A stretch of 47,861 nucleotides of DNA from Azospirillaceae bacterium. GTDB taxonomy: Bacteria; Pseudomonadota; Alphaproteobacteria; Azospirillales; Azospirillaceae. This document shows, one piece after another, positions 8,496-17,097 of this stretch. Under the pieces are notes generated by a model that was not told the DNA's origin, searched no databases, and worked only from the letters and a program-made list of their open reading frames with translations. A program made the position numbers and the translations under genes. The DNA lies in contig JANQJV010000360.1 in the NCBI GenBank assembly GCA_028281465.1, positions 1-47,861 of the forward strand, written 5' to 3'. Numbering within the stretch: position 1 is the first letter of the stretch; every line of letters begins with the position of its first letter.

Positions 8496-9686
8496 TCACT
8501 CGGGTTTGATCACACCCATGTTGGTCATGTCACCCAGCAGTTTTTCACGTGCGGCTGGGGCCAGATCCGGGAAGGCGGCGGAAAAATCGGTTTCGGCAAA
8601 GGCCTGTTGGTCGACGATCCATTGGACGGCCGTATCCAAACCGGGCGGTATCGGTGCCCCTTTCTTGGCCGAGCCGATCCACCAGCGGTTGTCGCGTTGG
8701 AACACCGAGACGTTGGTCGCCGATTTCCGGAATCGGCGCTGCACCGCATCGTCAGGGAGTGTCAGCGTCCAACGTGGATAGCGGAACCGTTCCATGTGCT
8801 TTTCAAATTGGGCGACCAGGTCGGACTCGCGTGGATAGGTGGCGAGACGGTTGCCCAGCTCGGCAAGGTGGTCTGCGAAGGCACGGCCCGCGCCGTGTTT
8901 GGGCGACGGCACGGTAGCGCGGAACAGCGGGTCGTGCACCGCGCGTTCGAACACCATGGCCAGCAGGTCGAGGCCGATCACCGTCGTCATGCCGAAGGCG
9001 ATGTGGAAGGTCGCCTGGCTGGTGGCCAGAGCGTGGTGATACCAGCCGCGCGGGATATACAGCAGGTCGCCTGGCTCGAGCGGTGCTTCCAGCGACAGCG
9101 GCCCTTTGTTTTTCTCGTGGAATTCATCGCTGAGCGACTTGAACACCGGGTGTGCGATCGGGTCCTGGAAATGGCGCTGGTAGATGTGCCAAGTCTTTTT
9201 GCCGGCTACATGCACGGCGTAGACATCGTGGGTGTCGAAATGGCTACCGAAGCCTTGGTGTGCCTTCCACGAGCAATAAAGGTTGCCCTGCGCTTTGGCA
9301 TTGAGTTCGGTTTCCAGGACCGATGAGATCGCCTTCAATCCCGGGGTGAGCGTATCGATGTCGTTCAGGACCAGGGATGCACCGCGGCGCAGCCAGGCCG
9401 ACACTTTGCCGAAATCGACCAGCATGTTGTCGCGTCCGTCCCGATCCTTGCCCGGATAGCAGTACTCGGGCGGTTGCAGGGGGCGCGTGTCCATCACCAT
9501 GGCCAGGGCATGCCGGGTCCAGATGTTGTTTTGGTTGAGCAGGCCCGAGAGTCCGTCCCAGGTTAGCACCGAGTCGAATTTCCCCGGCCAGCCGGTGATG
9601 TGCACCGGTTTCTTGCCGTGGTACTCGGCGTAGAAGGTCTCCGGCGTCATCGGGGCAATGAGGTCGGCGAAGCTGGCGATGGTCAC
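8496..9686 (-). CDS. JmjC/cupin domain-containing protein (ribosomal oxygenase-like)
   Basis: A 396-residue protein with a JmjC-type double-stranded beta-helix. The Fe(II) ligands can be placed as H149-x-D151 (in GSHFDTHD) and a distal His at 217 or 218 (GWYHH). The GDLLYIPRGWYHH block is typical of the bacterial cupin_4/JmjC branch that contains the 2-oxoglutarate-dependent protein hydroxylases such as YcfD/RoxA. The substrate here is unknown. The start is set at GTG 9686 (GAGG nine bases upstream) because the longer ORF would begin inside a REP palindrome. It follows the molybdopterin oxidoreductase gene by about 50 bases on the same strand, so the two may be cotranscribed. Whether that link is functional is unproven. 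Confidence 0.83.
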   Translation of the reverse strand: MTIASFADLIAPMTPETFYAEYHGKKPVHITGWPGKFDSVLTWDGLSGLLNQNNIWTRHALAMVMDTRPLQPPEYCYPGKDRDGRDNMLVDFGKVSAWLRRGASLVLNDIDTLTPGLKAISSVLETELNAKAQGNLYCSWKAHQGFGSHFDTHDVYAVHVAGKKTWHIYQRHFQDPIAHPVFKSLSDEFHEKNKGPLSLEAPLEPGDLLYIPRGWYHHALATSQATFHIAFGMTTVIGLDLLAMVFERAVHDPLFRATVPSPKHGAGRAFADHLAELGNRLATYPRESDLVAQFEKHMERFRYPRWTLTLPDDAVQRRFRKSATNVSVFQRDNRWWIGSAKKGAPIPPGLDTAVQWIVDQQAFAETDFSAAFPDLAPAAREKLLGDMTNMGVIKPE

Positions 9687-9717
9687 GGCAAACGTCCTCA
9701 GGTGGTTGGAGTCGGTG

Positions 9718-9736
9718 GGGTGCGCGCGGCGCACCC
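9718..9736. repeat. REP-like palindrome at the 3' end of the oxidoreductase gene
   Basis: A perfect hairpin with arms GGGTGCGC and GCGCACCC and a 3-base loop. The TAG stop of the gene read on the minus strand is the first part of the repeat. Near-identical to the element at 5352-5371. Confidence 0.7.
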
Positions 9737-12033
9737 TACGTGATCAGCTTCCAGAGTTTTTCCGGTGTTGCCGGCATGTCGACGTGTCGCACGCCGTAGT
9801 CCGCCAGGGCATCGACGATGGCGTTGATGACTGCTGGCGGTGCGCCGATCGCCCCGGCCTCGCCGGCCCCCTTCATACCCAGGGGGTTGGTTCGGCACGG
9901 CACCGGCTCGAAATGCAAGTCTATTGGGGCGATTTGGTCGGCGCGCGGCATGCAGTAGTCGGTGAATGCGCCGGTGATCAATTGGCCGCTGTCCGGATCG
10001 TAGAGGCAATGCTCGAACAGCGCCTGGCCGATGCCTTGGCCGATGCCGCCGTGCACTTGCCCGGCAACCAGCAAAGGATTGATCATGGCGCCGAAGTCGT
10101 CGACGACGGTGTATTTGACGATCTCCGGAACACCGGTTTCCCGATCGATCTCGACCTCGCACACATGGGTGCCATTCGGGTAGGTGCCCGCCGGCGGTTG
10201 CCACTGTGCGGATTCGCGGAACGCCAAGCCGCCATCGGCCGGGGCCACCGCCCGGGCGACCTCGGTGAAGCTGGCGCTGCGGTCGGTGCCAGCGATGGTG
10301 AAGCGGCCCTCGGCGAAGACGATGTCGGCGACGGCAGCCTCGAGAACGTCGGCGGCCTGTATGGTGGCCGTCGCGATCAGCTTGTCAGCGCTATCCGCCA
10401 AGGCTGCGCCACCGACCGGTCCGGAGCGGGAGCCGCCGGTGCCTTTTCCGAACGTCACACGCGCGCTGTCGCCCTGGATGACCTCGATCTGGTCCGGATC
10501 GACGCCGAGCCGGTCGACGATGATCTGCTTATAGGCGGTTTCATGGCCTTGGCCGTTGCTTTGCGTTCCGATCAGCAAGGTGATGCGGCCGTTGCCGGTC
10601 ACTTCCAAGGTTGCCTCTTCCGGAGCGCCGCCGGCGCACGCCTCAATGTATGTGGCCAGGCCCAGTCCGCGCAGCCGGCCGCGTTCGGCCGCCAAACGCC
10701 GGCGCTCTGCGAAGCCGGCCACATCGGCCCGGTCGAGCGCGACATCTAAGAGGCGTCCGAACTCGCCGCTGTCATAGGTTTTGCCACCGGCCGTGTCGTA
10801 CGGCATCTGGTCGGGCGCGATGTAGTTCAAGCGTCGCAAATCCGCGGGTGCGATGCCAATCTCGCGCGCCGCCATGTCGACCAGTCGCTCGATCACATAG
10901 GCTGCCTCGGGGCGTCCGGCGCCTCTGTACGCATCAACCGGGACCGTGTTGGTGAACACGCCACGGACACGTACATGGAGGGACGGCATGTCGTACACGC
11001 CAGGCAACATGCCGCTACCCGCATCGGTGGGAATGAAAGCGCCGAAATTCGACAGATACGCCCCCAGGTTGGCGATCGTCGACACGCGCAGGCCGAGAAA
11101 CCGGTGGGTGGTGTCCAACGCCAATTCGGCGTGGGTGACGTGGTCGCGTCCATGGTCGTCGCTGATGAAGCCTTCCGTACGTTCCGCGCTCCAGCGTACC
11201 GGCCGTCCCAGTTTCAGGGCGGCATACAGAAGCGAGGGATACTCCGGATACATGAATATCTTCATCCCGAAGCCGCCGCCGACGTCCGGCGTGACCACCC
11301 GCATCTGCTCCGGCGACCGACCGAACATGGTGCATAGCTGTCCTCGTAAGCCATGGACACCCTGGCTCGATACGTACAGAGTCAGTACGTCGGCGGCCGG
11401 ATCGTAGTCGGCGATGGCCACGCGCGGCTCCATGGAATTGGCAACCACCCGGTTGTTGATCAGGTCGAGGCGGACCACCCGATCGGCCTTGGCAAAGGCC
11501 CGGTCGACGGCGCCGGCATCGCCCCGTTCCCAATCGAAGCAAAGGTTTCCCGGCGCTTGCGGCCAGACCTGCGGCGCGTCCGCGGCGAGGGCACCGGCTG
11601 TGTCGGTCACGGCCGGCCGGTCGTCGATGCTGACCTCGATCAGTTCCAGCGCATCGCGTGCCGCTTCGTGGGACTCGGCGACGACGACTGCGATCGGGTC
11701 GCCGACATGACGCACGGTGTTGCGCGCCAGTGCCGGGCGCGGCGGTGTGATCATGGGCGAGCCGTCCCGGCTGGTGACCTTGGCTATTGCCTTCAGCGTC
11801 CCGATCCCATCCCGATCCAGATCCTCAGACGTGAACACAGCCAGAACGCCAGGAGCAGCCGCGGCCGCAGCCGTGTCGATCGTCGTGAGCGCGCCATGGG
11901 CATGCACGGACCGCAGCACAGCCGCATAAGCCGCGTTGGGCAGCGTGATGTCGTCGGTGAAGCGGCCGCCGCCGGTGACAAGGCGACCGTCTTCCGTGCG
12001 GGGCACCGCTTGACCAATGCCGAACTTCATCAT
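9736..12033 (-). CDS. Xanthine dehydrogenase/CO dehydrogenase-family large (molybdopterin-binding) subunit, form II type
   Basis: A 765-residue protein spanning the a/b hammerhead (about 15-125) and the two molybdopterin-binding domains. It carries GGGFG near 255, the form II CoxL signature AYRGAGR at 368-374 (rather than AYxCSFR of true CO dehydrogenase), GTQSNGQGHETA, and the catalytic Glu in KGAGEAG at 725. It would act as the molybdenum hydroxylase subunit for an aldehyde, purine or other heterocycle; the substrate is unknown. The medium (FAD) and small (2Fe-2S) subunit genes that normally accompany it are not adjacent. ATG 12033 is taken as start; a TTG directly upstream and the next ATG are alternatives. 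It diverges from cysQ, and the JmjC gene lies downstream. Confidence 0.9.
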   Translation of the reverse strand: MMKFGIGQAVPRTEDGRLVTGGGRFTDDITLPNAAYAAVLRSVHAHGALTTIDTAAAAAAPGVLAVFTSEDLDRDGIGTLKAIAKVTSRDGSPMITPPRPALARNTVRHVGDPIAVVVAESHEAARDALELIEVSIDDRPAVTDTAGALAADAPQVWPQAPGNLCFDWERGDAGAVDRAFAKADRVVRLDLINNRVVANSMEPRVAIADYDPAADVLTLYVSSQGVHGLRGQLCTMFGRSPEQMRVVTPDVGGGFGMKIFMYPEYPSLLYAALKLGRPVRWSAERTEGFISDDHGRDHVTHAELALDTTHRFLGLRVSTIANLGAYLSNFGAFIPTDAGSGMLPGVYDMPSLHVRVRGVFTNTVPVDAYRGAGRPEAAYVIERLVDMAAREIGIAPADLRRLNYIAPDQMPYDTAGGKTYDSGEFGRLLDVALDRADVAGFAERRRLAAERGRLRGLGLATYIEACAGGAPEEATLEVTGNGRITLLIGTQSNGQGHETAYKQIIVDRLGVDPDQIEVIQGDSARVTFGKGTGGSRSGPVGGAALADSADKLIATATIQAADVLEAAVADIVFAEGRFTIAGTDRSASFTEVARAVAPADGGLAFRESAQWQPPAGTYPNGTHVCEVEIDRETGVPEIVKYTVVDDFGAMINPLLVAGQVHGGIGQGIGQALFEHCLYDPDSGQLITGAFTDYCMPRADQIAPIDLHFEPVPCRTNPLGMKGAGEAGAIGAPPAVINAIVDALADYGVRHVDMPATPEKLWKLIT

Positions 12034-12111
12034 CAAGACCTACAACCCGAGTTGGAGATGTCCGGTCGATCGCCAAAGCAGCGCCGGTTTGTCGCCTGAC
12101 GTGACCCGACG

Positions 12112-12128
12112 GGTGATGTACCATCACC
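12112..12128. promoter_or_regulatory. Palindrome between the divergent oxidoreductase and cysQ genes
   Basis: GGTGATG-TAC-CATCACC, a perfect 7-bp dyad in the 143-base gap between divergent genes. It could be an operator or a small hairpin in the cysQ leader. No regulator can be named. Confidence 0.4.
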
Positions 12129-12176
12129 AAGCCTTTCGGGCACCCCCGAAGCTGCTACCAATCCTGAGGACGATGC

Positions 12177-12956
12177 ATGCATCCAGCCGATCTCGCTCCA
12201 CTCCTGCCAATCATCCGGGCTACCGCCGTCGAGGCCGGAGAGGCTGTCCTGTGGCATTATGGGGGCACCGTATCGGCCGAAACCAAAGCAGACGGTTCGC
12301 CGGTCACGGTTGCGGATCGAGCGTCGGAGGCGGTGATTTTGGCGGCCTTGGGCCGGGCGACGCCCGGTTGGCCGGTGGTGTCGGAGGAGGCGGCGGCCGG
12401 CCAGGCGCTTGATGGGCCGCCGGGGCCAGTGTTTTGGCTGGTCGACCCTTTGGATGGCACCAAGGAGTTCCTGGCTCGCACCGGCGAATTCACCGTCAAC
12501 ATCGCATTGATCGCCAACCAGCAGCCAGTCCTCGGCGTGGTTTTTACGCCGCCGCGGCAGGAACTGTTCCTCGGTCATGTCGGCGTTGGCGCGACCGCTG
12601 CATTCGGGCGTGATGATGTCGATCGGCCGATTGCTGCAAGACGGCCGTCGCCCGACGGGTTGGTCGTGATCAGCAGCCGGTCGCACGGCAATCCCGAGCA
12701 GATCGCGCGCCATTTGGCCGGGCGGCGTGTGGCAGAGTCCCGGCAGGCCGGCAGTTCGCTGAAGTTCTGTGAAATCGCGCGTGGTGCGGCCGATGTCTAT
12801 CCGCGGTTTGGCCAGACCTCAGAGTGGGACACGGCAGCCGGTCAGGCTGTGCTGGTCGCGGCCGGTGGGCGCGTCGTCGACCCGGATTCGGGGGCGCCAA
12901 TCCGCTATGGTAAACCTGGGTTGCAGACGCCGGCTTTCGTTGCCTGGGGAGGCTGA
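12177..12956 (+). CDS. cysQ: 3'(2'),5'-bisphosphate nucleotidase CysQ
   Basis: A 259-residue member of the inositol-monophosphatase fold that dephosphorylates 3'-phosphoadenosine 5'-phosphate to AMP, clearing the inhibitory by-product of sulfate assimilation. The Mg-binding residues are visible: SEE at 69-71, DPLDGTKEF at 90-98 (the CysQ version of the motif) and WD at 217-218 in SEWDTAAGQ. Length is typical. The ATG at 12177 has TGAGGA seven bases upstream; an overlapping ATG at 12173 is out of frame. The next gene starts four bases after the stop, and its Shine-Dalgarno lies inside the end of cysQ, so the two are probably cotranscribed. Confidence 0.95.
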   Translation: MHPADLAPLLPIIRATAVEAGEAVLWHYGGTVSAETKADGSPVTVADRASEAVILAALGRATPGWPVVSEEAAAGQALDGPPGPVFWLVDPLDGTKEFLARTGEFTVNIALIANQQPVLGVVFTPPRQELFLGHVGVGATAAFGRDDVDRPIAARRPSPDGLVVISSRSHGNPEQIARHLAGRRVAESRQAGSSLKFCEIARGAADVYPRFGQTSEWDTAAGQAVLVAAGGRVVDPDSGAPIRYGKPGLQTPAFVAWGG

Positions 12957-12960
12957 CGGC

Positions 12961-14091
12961 GTGGTCTGCTGGCAACGTGGTGGCTTGGGCCGGGCGGTTC
13001 CGTTTGGCGTGGGGATGGCTCTCTTGTGCCTGGTGGTGGCATCGGCCAGCGCGGCCGAGCCGGATTGGCGCCGGGCGGTTCAACAGGCCCTGCCATCGTT
13101 GTGGCAGCTCGAGAGTTTGGCATCACGAACACCCGCCGATGCGAGCGATGACGCAGGTGCTGGGGAGAGCTTTGTTCGATTCACCGCCCCTGTTGCCCTG
13201 ACCGAGGCCACGTTCACTGTGGTGCGGCGGCAAGGACCGTTTACCATCGTGCGTCCCGTGGCACAGGCGGGCCTGCGCAAGATCGTGACCGGTCGTCTCC
13301 GTGGGGCTGGCAACGGGGGCAACGACGCCCCTTGGGCAGTCGATTTCGACAACCCCGACGTATTAGCCCATATCGGTTTGCCGCTTACGGTGATTCCAGG
13401 CCGACCGCTGGTGCTCGGTTCGGCGGAGGGGGAGGCCGAGCTTGCTGCCCTGCGCACGGAGGCCGAGGCGAGCCGGCGTGCCGCGGCGGTGGAGCGGCAG
13501 CGTCTTGAGGCACAGTTGGCGCAGGAGCGCGCCGCCGCCGAGGCGGAAGCGGCCGTTGTCGATGCCCGGCGCCGTGCCGTGGCGGCGCGGGCCGAGGCTT
13601 TGGCGGCCCTGTATCGCCAGTTCGGCAGCGCCGAGCATGCCGAACGACGGGCGGCACTGGAGGCCGGCATGGCGGGCAGCGATCCAGCCGTGCGCGCGGC
13701 GGCATTCGAAGCCGCTTACACCGGAGACGATGCGGTGGCCGCCAACCTGGCCCTGCGCTTGTTTCTGAACAGCCGGGCCGTGGTTCCAATCAGCCTGTTT
13801 GCGACTCGGGACAACCCGCAGTCCGGACGTGTGCTCGGTAATTTGGGAGCTTTGACTCTGACCATCGATGGGTTTGATCCGGTCGGTGGATCATTGTCCG
13901 GCCGCCTGGGCGCCCCCGGATTCACCGTGACCAGGGAATCGAGCGTGGTCGGCAGCTTGGCACGCACGCAACTCACCTTGGCCACCCATGCCTGTACGCT
14001 CACGCTGCGGCTGTCTCCCTGGCAGACCTTGGACGGTATCTACCGTTGTCAGACACTGCCGACGCTGATTGCCAGGATCGCGCTGGAATGA
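12961..14091 (+). CDS. Exported coiled-coil protein of unknown function
   Basis: Not recognised. The 376-residue product from GTG 12961 (GGAGG nine bases upstream, inside cysQ) begins with a signal peptide: Arg6 and Arg11, a hydrophobic core, and ASASAA at 27-32. Residues about 33-155 form a globular N-terminal region. A long Ala/Glu/Arg-rich coiled coil follows (about 155-230), then a C-terminal domain (about 240-376) with beta-like segments such as GALTLTIDGFDPVGGSLSGR, and two Cys near the end (ATHACTL and YRCQT) that might form a disulfide. The longer ORF upstream overlaps cysQ and is not credible. The stop overlaps the start of the next gene (ATGA), implying translational coupling. A periplasmic envelope or scaffold role with the SH3b protein is a guess. 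Confidence 0.78.
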   Translation: MVCWQRGGLGRAVPFGVGMALLCLVVASASAAEPDWRRAVQQALPSLWQLESLASRTPADASDDAGAGESFVRFTAPVALTEATFTVVRRQGPFTIVRPVAQAGLRKIVTGRLRGAGNGGNDAPWAVDFDNPDVLAHIGLPLTVIPGRPLVLGSAEGEAELAALRTEAEASRRAAAVERQRLEAQLAQERAAAEAEAAVVDARRRAVAARAEALAALYRQFGSAEHAERRAALEAGMAGSDPAVRAAAFEAAYTGDDAVAANLALRLFLNSRAVVPISLFATRDNPQSGRVLGNLGALTLTIDGFDPVGGSLSGRLGAPGFTVTRESSVVGSLARTQLTLATHACTLTLRLSPWQTLDGIYRCQTLPTLIARIALE

Positions 14092-14855
14092 TGGCGGAAG
14101 GCCCACTCTACGGCCGTTCGGGTGAGGAAGCACCAGGACGCTCTCCCTCAGGGCGTGGGTGGCAGCACGGCAGCCGGTTGAGGCGCGCGCTGGATGCGCG
14201 GTGTCAGCAGGCTTGCCAGGTCGAGACGCCGCCACGACAATCCCTGTCCCGAAGGCAGAGGGGGTCTTGGTGCAGCCTCGCGGTGGTCATGGCATTGACC
14301 GCATGGCTCGCGACCAGACCCGTGGTCTCCGCCCAACCGATCCCATTGCCCGAAACCCCATTGCCCGAAACCCCATTGCCCGAAACCGCTGTGCTGCCGC
14401 AGGCGCAGGTGCCGGTGTTGGTGCCCATGGCACGCGACGGCACCGCCAGCGCCGAACCTCCCCTGCCGAGCGTGGATTTGGGGCCACAGCCAAGGCTTGA
14501 GTGGTTTCGATCGTCCGCCGGCGTATCGCCCGCAGCCGGGACAAGTTCCTCTGAGCACGCTATCGTGACGCCGCGTCAGCGCCCGACTCCGCAACGTGAT
14601 GGGGGGCGAATCCGTTGGACCACCCTCGATTCCAATGTGCGGGCGGCTCCGAGCAAAACCGCCCGCATCGTAACGGTAATGCGCCGGGGGAGCCGGGTCG
14701 AGACGGTTGGCGGAAAGGTGAACCATGGCTGGTATCAGGTGGCCCGGGATGGGAAAGTTCTGGGCTATGTTGCGGGGTTTCTTCTTTCGTCCCGGTCGCC
14801 CGGTGAATCCGGACGCCCACCGCTTCCCCGACACCCTCCGCCCGGCCATCGGTGA
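14088..14855 (+). CDS. Membrane-anchored SH3b domain protein
   Basis: A 255-residue protein starting at ATG 14088, which overlaps the previous stop as ATGA. A basic N-terminal stretch (about 60 residues) precedes one hydrophobic segment (60-82), a signal anchor or signal peptide. A Pro-rich part with three PLPET repeats follows, then a bacterial SH3 (SH3b) domain at about 173-235 containing DSNVRAAPS, VMRRGSRVE, GWYQVARDGK and GYVAGFLL. Bacterial SH3b domains commonly bind peptidoglycan or other envelope ligands, so a periplasmic envelope role is plausible. The Pro/Gly/Arg-rich tail of 22 residues is low in complexity and overlaps a possible small ORF. The unusually long cytoplasmic leader raises the possibility that a later in-frame codon is the true start. 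Confidence 0.78.
   Translation: MMAEGPLYGRSGEEAPGRSPSGRGWQHGSRLRRALDARCQQACQVETPPRQSLSRRQRGSWCSLAVVMALTAWLATRPVVSAQPIPLPETPLPETPLPETAVLPQAQVPVLVPMARDGTASAEPPLPSVDLGPQPRLEWFRSSAGVSPAAGTSSSEHAIVTPRQRPTPQRDGGRIRWTTLDSNVRAAPSKTARIVTVMRRGSRVETVGGKVNHGWYQVARDGKVLGYVAGFLLSSRSPGESGRPPLPRHPPPGHR
14342..14386 (+). repeat. Three perfect 15-bp tandem repeats (PLPET coding)
   Basis: CCCATTGCCCGAAAC occurs three times head to tail, encoding PLPET repeats just after the membrane segment of the SH3b protein. Because the unit is 15 bases, gain or loss keeps the frame. Confidence 0.92.
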
Positions 14856-15024
14856 GCCCGCCCCAGGTACTGATCAGACTGGCGGCGAGCGTACGGATAT
14901 CTGCAGCGAGCTGGCTGACATGGAGGCCACCGCCTTGCGCCATTTGGCCGAGGCCCAGGAAAACCTGGAGAAGGTGCGCGCTTTGCAGAGGAAGGCCGGG
15001 TGCCGGTCGATCCGCTTGAATTGA
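14767..15024 (+). CDS. Possible small protein of unknown function
   Basis: A doubtful 85-residue ORF. The C-terminal half (SELADMEATALRHLAEAQENL) looks like a genuine amphipathic helix or short coiled coil and would be unexpected in random sequence. The N-terminal part overlaps the end of the SH3b gene by 89 bases. The 3' end overlaps the GTG start of gluQ by 25 bases. ATG 14767 follows GGGAAAG; an ATG at 14725 after AAGGTG is equally possible. No family resemblance was seen. It would fit the tight packing of this cluster, but overlap on both sides argues for caution. Confidence 0.35.
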   Translation: MLRGFFFRPGRPVNPDAHRFPDTLRPAIGEPAPGTDQTGGERTDICSELADMEATALRHLAEAQENLEKVRALQRKAGCRSIRLN

Positions 15025-15899
15025 CGGCTGCCCCGGCAGAGATGCCGATGGTTGGTATCCAAGGCACGATCACCCGATTCGCACCCAGTCCGACCGGGTT
15101 GTTGCATATGGGCCACGCCTATTCGGCGGTTTTAGCCTGGAGACGCGCCCGCCAGTCGGGTGGCGATTTCCTGCTGCGTCTGGAGGACATCGATCCGGGC
15201 CGATGCCGGCCGGCCTTTGCCGAGGCGATCCTCGACGATCTGACTTGGCTGGGGTTGGATTGGGACGGTCCGGTGCGTCGACAGTCCGAGCACTTGGCCG
15301 ACTACCGGCACGGCCTGGAGCGCCTTGCCGCGCTTGGCGTGACCTATCCCTGCTTCTGTACGCGTGCCGAGATAGCGGCCGAGATTGCCCGAGCCGGCCA
15401 GGCACCGCATGGACCGGACGGCTCGCGCTACCCTGGCCTGTGCCGTGGGTTGACTGAAGCGGAGCGGCGCCGACGGTTGCTGGCCGGCGATGCCTATGCG
15501 ATTCGACTCGACGCCGGCGCCGCGTGGGCATTGACCGGTCCCCTGCCTTGGCACGATCGGCACGTTGGCACGCAGACGGTTGCCAGAGCGCACATCGACG
15601 ACGTGGTGCTCGCGCGCAAGGATGTGCCGACCAGCTATCACCTCAGCGTCACCATAGATGATGCCCTGCAGGGTATCACTCTGGTCACGCGTGGAGCCGA
15701 TCTAATGGCCGCGACGGCGGTCCATCGTGTGCTCCAGGCGGTTCTGAAGCTTCCGGTTCCGCAATACGAACACCATCCGCTGGTCACCGATGACACCGGC
15801 CGGCGTCTGGCCAAGCGCGACCGGGCGCAGACCCTACGCGCCCTGCGCCAGGCTGGCGTCACGCGGGAAGAGGTTTTGGCCCGACTGCCGGCGGTTTGA
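15000..15899 (+). CDS. gluQ: Glutamyl-Q tRNA(Asp) synthetase
   Basis: A 299-residue truncated glutamyl-tRNA synthetase paralogue that attaches glutamate to the queuosine base of tRNA(Asp). It has the class I signature in the form HMGH (36-39) within APSPTGLLHMGHA, RLEDIDPGR, and the zinc site typical of GluQRS: CFC at 118-120, Tyr144 and Cys148. The second signature is LAKRD near 272, equivalent to KMSKS. It lacks the C-terminal anticodon-binding domain, as expected. GTG 15000 has AGGAAGG eight bases upstream; an internal ATG at 15042 lacks a comparable site. It ends the plus-strand cluster starting at cysQ and converges on the NUDIX gene. Confidence 0.94.
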   Translation: MPVDPLELTAAPAEMPMVGIQGTITRFAPSPTGLLHMGHAYSAVLAWRRARQSGGDFLLRLEDIDPGRCRPAFAEAILDDLTWLGLDWDGPVRRQSEHLADYRHGLERLAALGVTYPCFCTRAEIAAEIARAGQAPHGPDGSRYPGLCRGLTEAERRRRLLAGDAYAIRLDAGAAWALTGPLPWHDRHVGTQTVARAHIDDVVLARKDVPTSYHLSVTIDDALQGITLVTRGADLMAATAVHRVLQAVLKLPVPQYEHHPLVTDDTGRRLAKRDRAQTLRALRQAGVTREEVLARLPAV

Positions 15900-15924
15900 C
15901 ATTGGCATCCAGGCCACCGACGGC

Positions 15925-15945
15925 GGGATACGCATGACGTATCCC
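15925..15945. terminator. Palindrome between convergent gluQ and NUDIX genes
   Basis: GGGATACG and CGTATCCC form a perfect 8-bp stem with a 5-base loop, touching the NUDIX stop codon. It has no T tract, so it is either a bidirectional terminator without U-run or another REP-type element. Confidence 0.5.
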
Positions 15946-16794
15946 TCACCGGTGCAGGCCACGCACGATGGCGACGTAGTCCGGTGTATCCGGCGTGAGA
16001 TAGCCGTGGCGTATGAGGAAATCGATGACGACCAGGTTGCAGTTGAATTTATAGCGGTCGGTTTCGCGCACCGTTTCGGCCACCTGTTCGAGCGGCCAAA
16101 GCTCAAACCGTTCCACTTCGCCGTCGTGGTTGCGTGGTTCGAAATCGGCCGGCATTGCCAGGTCATAGACGAACAGGGTATCCGGTCTCAGGCCGCTCTC
16201 GGTTTCCAGGAGGTAGGTGATGGCCCCGGTCGGACAGGCCTGCATGGCCAAAGTCGACGGCAAGCCTGCCTCCTCCTCGGCCTCCTTGATCAGGTTGTCT
16301 TGAAGCGTGAAACCGGCCGGCTGTCCGCCGCCAACCAGGTTGTCCAGCTTGCCCGGTGCGACCAGACGGTCTGGGGCACGGACTCCGACCCACATGTGCA
16401 TGTCACCATCATCGCGCCGGACATAGCCGTTGACGTGCAGGCCATAGGCGGCAAGGCCGAACACGGCGATGGCGGCACGATCGATCTCCAGCCACGCCGG
16501 GGCATCCCACTCTGTCTTGACCGCATACGGTTCCTCACGTCGTCCGCCGAGCAAATCGTCGGTGAGGAGGCGGTCCACTGCCGCCGCCATGGCCCGGGTG
16601 CGGGAGTCGTACGTGTCGAACCGCGCCAGCAAGGCGATACCGTCGCCGGCAGGGGCGAAAAGGTCGCTCTGGCCGGCCAGCCAGTCGGCCAGCGCATGGC
16701 GAACGCGTCCGACCCGTTCCCCGCCCACGAAGAACGGTTGATAACCGCTCAGGTCATGGCGGTTACAGGCTTCGATATGGCGCAAATACCCCAT
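15946..16794 (-). CDS. NUDIX hydrolase with N-terminal DUF4743 domain
   Basis: A 282-residue protein. The N-terminal ~115 residues match the DUF4743 type (opening GYLRHIEACNRHDLSGYQPF). The NUDIX fold follows, with the box at about 153-178, where GGGQPAGF and KEAEEEAGL are recognisable; Lys replaces the usual Arg of REUxEE. This combination occurs in the thiamine-diphosphate-related Tnr3-like hydrolases, which remove damaged thiamine diphosphate, but the substrate is not proven by the sequence. ATG 16794 is preferred over GTG 16800; neither has a strong ribosome binding site, which would fit translation coupled to the gene ending 18 bases upstream. It is the last gene of the tldD cluster on the minus strand. 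Confidence 0.87.
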   Translation of the reverse strand: MGYLRHIEACNRHDLSGYQPFFVGGERVGRVRHALADWLAGQSDLFAPAGDGIALLARFDTYDSRTRAMAAAVDRLLTDDLLGGRREEPYAVKTEWDAPAWLEIDRAAIAVFGLAAYGLHVNGYVRRDDGDMHMWVGVRAPDRLVAPGKLDNLVGGGQPAGFTLQDNLIKEAEEEAGLPSTLAMQACPTGAITYLLETESGLRPDTLFVYDLAMPADFEPRNHDGEVERFELWPLEQVAETVRETDRYKFNCNLVVIDFLIRHGYLTPDTPDYVAIVRGLHR

Positions 16795-16812
16795 GGTCAC
16801 GCCAGAGTCCGA

Positions 16813-17097
16813 TCAGAACCAAGAGCCGACGGCCACCATGCGGCTGATGTTGCACGCGCCACGTCCGACTAGGGTTATGGATGCGGCGCGGCCAAAGAAC
16901 ACGCCGAGCACACGGCCACCGGTGACGAAATCCACCAGAACGATGGCCGCGGTCACTCCGGCCGCCGCTGTGGCGTAATACCCATAATCCTCGGTCGTGA
17001 GTGGCGTTGCCACCGAGGTCCGCTCGAAACGTGGAGAATTGGCATGGGCTGCCACTGGAGTCAGTACCAGCAGCAAAAGCAGCAAGATACGACGCAT
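16813..17097 (-). CDS. Small exported protein of unknown function
   Basis: A 94-residue protein with a clear signal peptide (MRR, seven Leu/Ile residues, VLTPVAAHA, cleavage near 21). A short polar stretch is followed by a hydrophobic segment (about 40-75, containing TAAIVLVDFVTGG and GVFFGRAASI) that may span or associate with the membrane. One Cys occurs near residue 80. ATG 17097 is preceded by GAGAGG six bases upstream, whereas the longer ORF from 17175 has no such site. It lies between the deaminase and NUDIX genes on the same strand. No family was recognised. Confidence 0.75.
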   Translation of the reverse strand: MRRILLLLLLVLTPVAAHANSPRFERTSVATPLTTEDYGYYATAAAGVTAAIVLVDFVTGGRVLGVFFGRAASITLVGRGACNISRMVAVGSWF

